From Candidula unifasciata (lineage: Eukaryota; Mollusca; Gastropoda; Stylommatophora; Geomitridae): a stretch of DNA of 64,000 nucleotides. The stretch lies in contig CAJHNH020005001.1 of the NCBI GenBank assembly GCA_905116865.2, positions 186,001 through 250,000 of the forward strand, given 5' to 3'. The position numbers and the translations under genes were made by a program. Below, piece by piece: positions 40,901-52,900 of this stretch. Below the pieces are notes generated by a model, which saw only the letters and a program-made list of their open reading frames with translations, did not search any database and was not told where the DNA came from. Every line of letters starts with the position of its first letter. The first letter of the stretch is position 1.

Positions 40901-43900
40901 CTTCGGTCCTTCTGTCAGAAAACTTATATCAGGAAGCCGGTAGCCTTTATGAAAACTGTCATGCAATCCAAATCTTCTAGTGTTCCATACAGCTTGGTCT
41001 TCATTGTGGTTGGAACAGGCCAGATTACGTCTCTGTTGTCAGCATACAGTTGACAGTGTTGGAGCACACGCTTAGCATTTTCGGGTGCCAAGTTGCAGGA
41101 GCACGTCTCCGTGTTTTCTTCGCTGAAAAGTTTGAACATATGTTGATAAAGTCTTACATTGCTTTAATTTACTACCCTTGCCTCTGTGATTAAGGAACTA
41201 CAGATGGTTTCCTTGGTTTTTTTTTTCCAGGTCGCCAAGTTCCCTGAGCAGACGTATCCAGGAACTAGAGACCAGCCAGGCGACTTTGAGTTTGAAAGAA
41301 GGAGAGCTTCAAGCCAGGTAAGATATGCATCTCACCTGTGTTGGTTCCGGAGCCCTATTTTAGCGGGAAACATATGGCATCCCCTAATAAGCATGTCTTT
41401 AAAGGCGACTCATTATAGGTTAAACACAACAGACAGATTTTATAGGAACACAATATTTTTGTAGGATAATCTAATATTATAATCTCTCATTATGCCTCTG
41501 ACCACACACACTTTACTCATGAAGCTCTTCTATATATTCCTAAAGGTCTGCTCAAGATTTGCAGAAATTATATCAGGTGACAGTTGGAGGGGGGTGTGTG
41601 GATCCAGCCTTCATAGTAATTTTATACCTGCCCGGTAGTAAGTAAGTAAAAAGTAAAGGACCCTTTTCCACGCCTTTAGGCGTACTAGGCATATAGGGCT
41701 AGACCTATATTTTTATAGAACAACCGGAAAAGATGGGTGATATGGTCAGCATCACGCCGGCCGCCTTTACTTCCCGGGACTGCACCCGTTACCCACTCAA
41801 GGCTGGGTCGACCTGGGACAACCTCTGAAGTTTTTCTGTTGTTATGACCCTTGAAGTCGATGTTACGGCCCTTTGGATGTCATCAAAATCGTTAAAAAAG
41901 CGCCCTTTTAATCAAAACTTTAATTTTTTTCAAATAAAATAATCACAGGGAGAAAAATCTGGGAAATAGGGTGGAAGGCTGAGAACTCACACTTGTTTTG
42001 GGGCCAAAAATTACTTGTTTTGATGATGGGTACTCAACCAGCTGATGTTTTTGGTCATCAAACAACGAATGTGGTACAAACCAGCAAGCACAATTTTTCT
42101 TGCCACAATCTTGCAGATCCTGCGGTGTTGAAAAATTGCCAGATCATAGATGATTGTTGTATCTTTAGATTCCATGCTTTGCTTTATATATGGCGTTTTT
42201 GTCTTGGCCATAATAAAATCAGTCTTATTACTTAATTGTCAGACCTTGTATTCATTTAAGTTATGAAGTAGCAACGAATATAGTTGTATGGTTGGGGGGT
42301 CACCACAACATGAGGAACTACATTAAAGGGTCGCAGGATTAGGAAGGTTGAGAGCCACTTGGCTAAAGGCTTACCTGCACGCTTGTAGGTCTTTGGTTTA
42401 ACCCGGCTCCTAGGTTAACACACCTGAAACTAAAGATTGCTTTGTGAAGTAAAGATGACTTCACCAACTGAGTGCCTATTTGGTCTTTTAGAAATATGAG
42501 TTTAGCAAAATATGCCCACTGCACCAATAACGTGAGAATGACCCCTAACCTTTTCCTGTTTTCTTGGATCTCTAGACCTGGCCAGGTAAAAATATTAATT
42601 TAATGTGTTTGTTTTTGAAGCCTAAACAGCTTACAAAGGAAACTGGATGATGCCGTGGTAGAGAACCATAGACTGATGGCTGAACTGTCAGCAGAGAGGA
42701 ACTCTGGGCTTCAAGCTAACAGCATGATCAAACATTTGAAGCGCAAGTTACTTCTAGTTACTGGGGTGAGTCTTGTTCTATGTTTCTGGTGTTTCTTTGA
42801 GTTGGGAGTTGGGTTATCCTCACCGCACTCAGGACATGTCCATAGGTGCCCAGACTTCCCCCATCAGCATATACATCAGCATACCACAGTTATTAGTGCC
42901 AGTTGTTGAAACTTCTTGTACATTTGATGTGACAGACAGTGCCAGTTTTTACTCCAGATTCTCACATTCTTAGCAGCTATTTTTCTGCTTTCATTGAAAC
43001 ATATAATAATTATATTGCACCTGTTTACAGCATGGCTGCTATCTTTCGGCCAACACTTCTGACTCCTTCAGGCCATTGTTTACCCAGTTTAGCCTTCCTT
43101 GGCTTAGCAACCATTTATTTTTTGTGTGTTAGTGGCACATTTAGGGGAAGCATACAAAAGTAATGATACACCCTAATGTCAAAAGAGATGAGTAAGGGTT
43201 AGATTTCTGGTTAGCTGCCATATCCCATAAGATGCTTTAGTTGCATAAACTACCAAAATATGAGTAAGTATGACTAGGCCTGAGGTGAGTTCATTGAGGT
43301 CCTTTGCTCTGTTTGGGATTAACCGACAAGAGATGACACTCCTTTATGTATTTAGAAGAACTTTCTTGTTGTTGTTTTTTGAGTACTGACATCTTGGGAG
43401 AGAGGGAATAGTGTAGAAGCACGAATAGATATCATGGTACCACAGATAGTGGCCACGAGATCTGGTCAGCACACAGCACTCAGGGGATCTCATCAGCACT
43501 TAGGGGATCTGATCAGCACCCAGCACTCACGGGATCTGGTCAGCATACAACATTCATGGGATCTGGTCAACACACAGCACTCAGGGGATCTGGTCAGCAC
43601 AACACTCAGTGGATCTGGTCAGCACAACACTCAGGGGATCTGGTCAACACTCAGGGGATCTGGTCAACACACAGCACTCATGGGATCTAGTCAGCAAACA
43701 GCACTCAGGGGATCTGGTCAGCACACAGCACTCATGGGATCGGGTCAACAAACAGCACTCAGTGGATCTGGTCAGCACACAGCACTCAGGGGATCTGGTC
43801 AGCACACAGCACTCATGGGATCGGGTCAACAAACAGCACTCAGGGGATCTGGTCAGCACACAGCACTGAGGGGAAAGACAAGACAGACAGAGGTACAGTC

Positions 43901-46900
43901 AAACTGCAAATGGTACCACTGGTATTGGAACTCTGCGCTTGCTGCTTAAGACGGGGATACAGTACTTATGGGCAGTGTTTAAAGTTTTATGATGTTTTGT
44001 TCTCAACTCAGTCATAGCACTGAGTGGAACTACAGAAAGAGATAAAACGTAAATGAGTGACTGTTCCAACAGTGATTTTTGTGTGCAGAAAAGGTAATAT
44101 CTTTACAAGCGACACTCATCTTAAGCATATCTAGAGCAGGTATGGGTGATCATGTCTCCTCATTACCCTCTGTTATCTGACTTTAAAAAAATCAGTTTGA
44201 TGTTGCTTAAATTTTCATTTGCTGCCTAGCTGTTGAGCTCTCTGCATACATTATTCATTGTCTTCATGTGAAGCTCTCTACATACGTCATTCATTATCTT
44301 CATGTTAAGCTCTCTACATACATCATTCATTATCTTTGTGTTAAGCTCTCTACATACATCATTCATTATCTTTGTGTTAAGCTCTCTACATACATCATTC
44401 ATTAACTTCATGTTAAGCTCACTACACGCATCATTAATTAATTTCATGTTAATCTCTCTTTAAACATCTTTCATTTTCTTCAGTTTAAGCTCTCTACATA
44501 CATCATTCATTATCTTCGTGTGAAGCTGTCTACATACATCATTCATTATCTTCATGTGAAGCTCTCTACATACATCATTTATTAACTTCATGTTAAGCTC
44601 TCTTTATACATCATTCATTATCTTCAGGTTAAGCTCTCTGCATACATCATTCATAATCTGCGTTTTAAGCTCTCTACATACATAATTCATTATCTTCGTA
44701 TTAAGCTCTCTACATACTTAGATTATTGTCTTCAGGAAAGGGACAGCTATAAAGGTCTGCTGGACTCCTACGAGAGTGAAGTGACAATTAACTTCGACGC
44801 TGAAAAAAACAAACTGATCCAGCGGCTGGAGGATGTTGTCAGGGGCTACAAGGAACAGAACTCGCAATTGGAGATGGAGATCAGCACTCTTTCAGAGACA
44901 CTGTCTCAGGCACAGGCACAGTGCAGTCAGGTAGATGACAGCATTAGAGTGGATGGCATTGTTGGGTAGATGAAAGCTTTAGAGTAGTTGGCATTGTTGG
45001 ATGTAGTGTTGTTGGGTAGACTGTGCGTTTAGAGTGGGCGCATTGTTGGATGCAGTGCTACTGGGTAGATGACACCATTAGAGTGTGTAACATTGTTGGA
45101 TGTAGTGTTGTTGGGTAGATGACAGCTTTGGAGTGGGTGGCATTGTTAAATGTAGTCTTGTTGGATAGATGACTGCTATGGAGTGTGTATCATTGTTGGA
45201 TGTGGTGTTATTTGGTACAAGGCATGGTTAGAGTGTATAGAATGTATAGAACTGTTGGTTGTGGTGTTGTTTGCTACAAAGTTAGAGTGGATGACATTGT
45301 TGGATTTAGTGTTATTTGGTACAGGGCACAGTCAGAGTAGCTGGCATTGTTATGTGTTGTGTTGTTGGGTACAAGGCACAGTTAGAGTGGATGGTATTAA
45401 TAAAACCAGTTAATGCTGGAGTTGGTTCTGCAATGTCCTGTAAAGACAAGCAAGTAAATTTTAAAAGTTACTGTGGAGCAGGCAGAGAGACTTCTCAACA
45501 TGGGCTGCTTGACAGCACTTTCTTGTTGTAGCAGAGGTTGAGGATTTACGAAAGAACAAACGAACGAACAAACAAACTTTATTTTCAAAGGGTTACAAAT
45601 TAGGCACGCAGGCCTGTCTTACATTCGGCCCTTCCAAACTTCCATCTTTCACACAGCAGTTGTATTTCATCAATGAAGCATGTTATATTCATGTAATAAT
45701 ATGCATATTATATATATGAAGTCAAAAACAAAAGCATGGCTGGTAAAATATGTACGCACGCTCACGCGCGAACACACACACCCACACACACACACACAAG
45801 CCCAACGACCCACTTACACACAAACCTATAGGCACTAAGTACACACATACATCCACATACATACGAACATGCACACATACATACATACATACATACATAC
45901 ATACATACATACATACATACATACATACATACATACATACATACATACATACATACATACATAGCCCCATGGAGCTACATTGAAAGACAAGTGTGGAGGG
46001 AACTGGCGGTGACCATCCTTTTTTGTGACTCAGACAGGACTGAGTATGTAGCATAGCTTTTGTCGAGCGCAGAAGAAGGACTTTACTAAAGACAAACTGG
46101 GTTAACAAGATGTAGACTTTACTAAAGACAAACTGGGTTAACAAGATGTAGACTTTACTAAAGACAAACTGGGTTAACAAGATGTAGACTTTACTGAAGA
46201 CAAACTGGGTTAACAAGATGTAGACTTTACTGAAGACAAACTGGGTTAACAAGATGTAGACTTTACTGAAGACAAACTGGGTTAACAAGATGTAGACTTT
46301 ACTAAAGACAAACTGGGTTAACAAGATGTAGACTTTACTGAAGACAAACTGGGTTAACAAGATGTAGACTTTACTGAAGACAAACTGGGTTAACAAGATG
46401 TAGACTTTACTGAAGACAAACTGGGTTAACAAGATGTAGACTTTACTGAAGACAAACTGGGTTAACAAGATGTAGACTTTACTAAAGACAAACTGGGTTA
46501 ACAAGATGTAGACTACTAAACATGCAATCATGTTCACAGTTACAGCAGCAGGTGGTGCTGGCATCAGGACATCAGGAATTGTCTAGAGAGGACAGGGAGG
46601 TGATCACGCAGCTACGGTAAGTTGTCTCCTTCTGTTTGTCGATACCCTGAAAAGATATCAGTCTAAATGAGTAGAACTAGCCATCTTCATATTATCAAAA
46701 TCATAAAGACAAATGAATTTTGGGCAACAACGTCTTTCTGACATGCATACTCTTTCATTGGACTTGCTACACAGTCTCAGCTTTGCTTTCTCCATCCACT
46801 GACTTGAGAATCAGCTATGCACACATGCTGTGATTGTAACTGACATACAGAACATGTTGAGAAAGGTGAAAACAGGCATGCTCCGTGCAGAGTGGCAAGC

Positions 46901-49900
46901 ATCACTTAAGAGGTCTTGGGTAGTTAGTATCCTTTGGATACTTTTTCCAGGTCATGCTGGTGCATTGGGATATAGATAGTCTGGCCGTTTCTGCACCACT
47001 TGATGATGAATTGATATATAGATAGTCTGGTCGTTTCTGCACCACTTGATGATGAATTGATGTACTACACCCTAGATGTTGTGAGGGCCCGTGAGGAGGC
47101 CCCTAAAGTCATGAGTTACCAGGAAATCTGGCCGATGCCCAACATACAAGGGGAAGATGAGATGGATGTACAGACAGTTACTGGTGCCATCGTAATTGGA
47201 ACTCTTCGCTTGCTGCTGAAGATGAGGATGGAACACTTATGGAGTGTCCTGAGTGCTGTGATGTCAATTCTTGATTCAGCCTACATCCCATGATGCTAAA
47301 CTTGTCTTGCATTAACTTTTGAACCCTTTCTCTATTGACCTTCTGAATGTAGGCCAGATGTAAGGTTAACCAGTCATATGCAGGACGTGACAATTCTTTG
47401 GGTGAGCTCAGTACCAGAGCGTCATGAATTGGCTCTGCCTTGTTTGAAGCCTTCCTGGATGTTGCTCCTAATCTGCCTTGTCTTAAAGGTCGACCAGTCT
47501 GAAATTGACTTCCCTGGATGGCGTCCTCTGAGGACAAAACCTATAAATCAGGGAACGACAAACTTACCACACATGAGGCTACAGATAACGAATGAAACTA
47601 ATCAAGAAGCTAATCTGGACAACAAATGCCTGAAGAATTTGAATGTGTCTGCTGAAAGGTGTAGATGTTGCGGCTATGCTGTAAACAGACAGAATGCATT
47701 TGCATTGCACAAATAAATGGATGTATCAGTTAAAAATCGACATCACTGCTCTCAGGACATTCCCACACCTGTTGCACTTATGGTGCCAGTTAAAACCCGA
47801 TAAAAAGCTGGCCTAATTGTCCCCCTGCAGGTAGAAAATCATCAAAACCCTCTGCTCACTCCCTGCTGAATCCAGATATGGATGGATGCCCTTTCTGTTC
47901 TGCAGCGGACCTTTACCATATCCGCTTTATTGTGAAGTAGCTCACCGCCTTGAGGGTCGTAATCAGCTGATCTGTCAGCCTGACCATAACCAAGTAAACC
48001 TGAATATCATGGTTAAACAATGTTAATAATATGCTTTTTATCTGTGTCTTATCAAGCGACACAAGACACCAGATTCTATCTTTTAAAAGATCTGCAGTGT
48101 TTTAAGGTACTCTGATTTTGTCAGATTAGAGTCAATCTTGTCAACAGGAAATGTAACGTGTCCCCTTTGTGTGTGTGTGTGACGTGGACTATTTAAAGAC
48201 AGTTTCAGAGGTTCATATCTCTTGAATTTTTTTATTTTTTGTAAAATTTTAGAAATTTTTTATTTTTAAAGTGTGTGTTTCTGTCCATTTATTGAGTCTG
48301 CCCATATTTTATTGTGTGTATTTGTTCTTTGTGAAGACAGTGAATTGTCCTTGTTCTCCACAGAGAACGTGTGTCAGAGCTGGAAGCCAACTTGGCAACA
48401 GCTCAACAAGAGAAGGATATCCTGGAGACAAGAATTGAGCAGAGGCAGTTACAGGTAAGGCTCAGTCTCTAACTCAGAATTTTGATAGTGATTATGGATC
48501 CAGAAATATCATTTGTGTGCGTCTCCAGGGGAAAGGTTGGCTACAGTGCAGCCACTGTTGTCTTTGGGTATGAATTTAGTCGTGAGGCCCCAATTTTGTC
48601 CACGCTGTGACTCATACTACTGTCCAAAAACCACACCAAAAAAATATTTTTTTGCCGGCCGCTGCAAAAATTGAACCCTGGTATTCAAGGATAATGAAAT
48701 TGTTAAATGCATTTACTAGCCTCTGAGCCATAGAGCTGCTGAAATGGAGGCTTATTTTGTAAGCTTTGAAGATGAAAACTGATGCTTTGAACTCACGTTA
48801 TCAGTCTGTTATCAGGTCCTTTACAGAATGTCATGCCTGAAAGACCCTCTTTCTTGCCAGTTCTTCAGCCCTGTGCGCATCATAGCTAATGCATCTTCAG
48901 TTTCCTGTATCCACCTTCAGGGAGGTCGGCCTCTGCTTCGTTTTTGTGTGAAGCTGCAGCCTCTATCACCATTTTCTCCAGACCACAATGGCACTTGACA
49001 TGGCCAAAATAGCCCAGCTTTTGGGGGGAAGATGCTGTTTATGAGACAATTCTCTTTGATGTTAACTCATGCAGGATGTCAGTGTTTGTTTCTTTTTATA
49101 GGTCCATGGTATGTGAGAATTTTTTTATAGCATTTCAGTCCAAAAGCTCTGATTCAGAGACTGGGTGAGAGTCCATAAGTTGTATGGAAAAGATGCATAA
49201 TCTTAAATTTTAACTTGCGCTTGCAGGTGCTTTGTCAAAAGTTCTTCTCGCTGTTTAGCCTCTGCATCACCTTAAATGTTATTTTTTTTAAATAAATAGA
49301 ATGCCATGGAAAACAAAGAAAAATATAAATTTTGCCAGATCTAAAAATTAAAAAAACAGAACTTTATGTGAATAAAGAGAAAAGTGTTACTGTTTGGTGG
49401 CCTAAGGCACCTGAATCTGTATTCTTCACACTCTATTTATGATATGTGTTGAGTAGAGATGCCATCACAGCACTTCAGATATACCCATCAGTGCCTCGTC
49501 CCCATCCTCAGCAGCCAGTGAATGATTTGATAGCAGTAGCAGTCTGATTGTATGTCTTTCCTGTCCTCTGACTGTTCAGTGTCATCTACATCCACTGGTC
49601 TCTCTCTGTACCTTAATCTTCGGACTGCAATAATCTCTTTGTAATTCTGCTCTGTTCACTTGCTCCTTAAGGGTTGAGCACATCTAACTTGTCATGCTCC
49701 AAGTCACCAGTGGAGTGACCTTGACTGTACTGTACCAAGTTGTGTCGTGCTCCAAGTCACCAGTGGAGTGACCTTGACTGTACTGTGCCTAGTTGTGTCA
49801 TGCATCAAGTCACCAGTGGAGTGACCTTGACTGTACTGTGCCTAGTTGTGTCATGCTCCAAGTCACCAGTGGAGTGACCTTGACTGTACTGTGCCTAGTT

Positions 49901-52900
49901 GTGTCATGCTCCAAGTCACCAGTGGAGTGACTTTGACTGTACTGTACCTAGTTGTGTCATGCTCCAAGTCACCAGTGGAGTGACCTTGACTGTACTGTGC
50001 CTAGTTGTGTCATGCTCCAAGTCACCAGTGGAGTGACCTTGACTGTACTGTACCTAGTTGTGTCATGCTCCAAGTCACCAGTGGAGTGACCTTGACTGTA
50101 CTGTGCCTAGTTGTGTCATGCTCCAAGTCACCAGTGGAGTGACCTTGACTGAACTATGCCTAGTTGTGTCATGCTCCAAGTCACCAGTGGAGTGACCTTG
50201 ACTGTACTGTGCCTAGTTGTGTCATGCTCCAAGTCACCAGTGGAGTGACCTTGACTGTACTGTGCCTAGTTGTGTCATGCTCCAAGTCACCAGTGGAGGG
50301 ACCTTGACTGTACTGTGCCTAGTTGTGTCATGCTCCAAGTCACCAGTGGAGTGACCTTGACTGTACTGTACCTAGCTGTGTCATGCATCAAGTCACCAGT
50401 GGAGTGACCTTGACTGTACTGTACCTAGTTGAGTCATGCATCAAGTCACCAGTGGAGTGACCTTGACTGTACTGTACCTAGTTGTGTCATGCTCCAAGTC
50501 ACCAGTGGAGTGACCTTGACTGTACTGTGCCTAGTTGTGTCATGCTCCAAGTCACCAGTGGAGTGACCTTGACTGTACTGTACCTAGTTGTGTCATGCTC
50601 CAAGTCACCAGTGGAGTGACCTTGACTGTCATGTACCTAGCTGTGTCATGCATCAAGTCACCAGTGGAGTGACCTTGACTGTACTGTACCTAGTTGTGTC
50701 ATGCATCAAGTCACCAGTGGAGTGAACGTGGCTGTACTGGACCTAGTTGTGTCATTCATCAAAGTCACCAGTGGAGTGACCTTGACTGTACTGGACCTAG
50801 TTGTGTCATGCATCAAGTCACCAGTGGAGGGACCTTGACTGTACTGATCCTTGTTGAATCCACACCCAGATGGATGCATTTAAATGCTTTGGCCTCTCAG
50901 TTTGACCTGGCTAAAATTGATACCAGGAAATGTCATTGGAAGTAAAAGTGACCATTGATGTTGACACCTGGAGTAATTGGGTCATTGCAGTTTCAGCTTC
51001 ACAGCAAACAGGTCACCCCATAGTTGCTCCGCTCCAGTGCCAACGAAAACCACACAAAATGCCCATCATTGTCCCTTTTAGGGAAAAACTTAGACAATTA
51101 GACAAACTGCAGTCTCAGCATTTCCAGTACCATACACACGCATTAAATACATAAGGCAGCTGTTGGAAATGCTAACACAAACTGTCTGACACATGAAATA
51201 CAGTTCATCGTGGAGGGAAGCAGCAGTTACGAACAGATCAGTAGTTGCACACATGATTATTTGCATAAGGCACCACCATTCTGTGGCAATAAAATTAGCA
51301 GTTTACAGACTGCACTGTGCACTAGTAGCTGGGCTACTATTTAACTGGGTAACTATTTTACAGGGAGACTATGACCCCTCCAAGACAAAGGTAGTGCACA
51401 TCACCATGAACCCATGTGCTGTTGCTTACCAAGCTAGAACACAGGAGTTGGACAAGTTGACGGAGGAGAATGATGTACTGAAAAAGAGGAATCAAATTCT
51501 GGAAGAGCACGGAGGACAGGTGGCGGACCTGACGATGCAGGTTCAGGAGAAGTTGCAGCAACCATCTCCCAGTAAAGAGGTGGAAGGTATGGACATTTGG
51601 ATTATCATTCATAATTTTGATTTTTGGTTCTTGCCATCAGATCATTGGTTCTCATCCTTGATCTCTGCCATCAGATCATTGGTTCTCATGCTTAATCTCT
51701 GCCATCAGATCATTGGTTATCTTTCTTGATCTCTGCCATCAGATCATTGATTCTCTTTCTTGATCTCAGCCATCAGATCATTGATCCTCTTTCTTGATCT
51801 CTGCCATCAGATCATTGATTCTCTTTCTTGATCTCAGCCATCAGATCATTGATTCTCTTTCTTGATCTCAGCCATCAGATCATTGGTTTCATTCCTTGAT
51901 CTCTGCCATCAGATCATTGATTCTCTTTCTTTATCTCAGCCATCAGATCATGGGTTCTCATCCTTGATCTCAGCCATCAGATCATGGGTTCTCATCCTTG
52001 ATCTCTGCCATCAGATCATTGGTTCTCATGCTTGATCTCAGCCATCAGATCATGGGTTCTCATCCTTGATCTCTGCCATCAGATCATTGGTTTCATTCTT
52101 CATTTTGGTTTCTTTAACATTTACATCATGGATTGTCATTCTTAGTTTTTGCCTTCAGGTTCTCGTAATTTACTTTCAGACTATCATTGATTTTGCATTT
52201 GCTTTTTTATATTGATGCTTCCCTTTATGTTCTGATCTTGATAATTCCTTTTTGGTTTCCATGATTAATCTTTTACTGCAGATTCCTATTCCAATTTTAA
52301 ACTTTTTTTTGGTAATTTTGCCAGAGTTGAAGTCACAGTTACACCGAGCAGAGATGAGAAACAAACGTCTGATGGAAGTCTTCAAGAAGACGAGTCAAGA
52401 ATTCCGTGAGGTTTGCTACCAGCTGACTGGCTACAGAATCGACATCCAGTGTTCCAACCAGTACAAGCTGATCAGCATGTACGCCGAGAGTCCTCGTGAC
52501 TACTTCCTCTTTCAGGTGACTGCATTTAGATCTTCCTGTTCTTCTCCCCCTACTCTTCCTTCTTATTCTTGTTCCTCTTTCTCCTCTTTTTCTGCAATCA
52601 TTGTAAACTCGGGCACAAAAGCCATGCTTGGTTGCCCATGTCTGGTCTCTTTCTATCTTGTTGTGGTTCTTGAGTTTGTGTGCACTCCCTTTTTGGCAGT
52701 GTTAAGCATATTCCCTTACCTTTTTACATGTCCCCATTTTGGGAGCTGCAGTGGTGCAGTTGCAGGGCGCTTGTTACTGGTCTAAAGATCTTGGGTTTAA
52801 ATCCACATTAAGATGGATTATAAAGTTGACTGTGGCTGCCAGGTTGATCCGGCATAACATGGTAGTAGAAAGTGTCTTGAGAAGAAAATGGGTTTGGCGG

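Noticed and set aside
45722..46564. 280-codon frame with repeated VYILLTQFVFSK, membrane-protein-like
   Set aside because: The 36-bp array in MAD1 intron 10 produces it; the plus strand here is intronic to a real gene.
47178..47716. Overlapping frames of 112-119 codons, one with a CRCCGY finger-like end
   Set aside because: They lie in MAD1 intron 11 within or after a decayed LINE, overlap on opposite strands and show no consistent family match.
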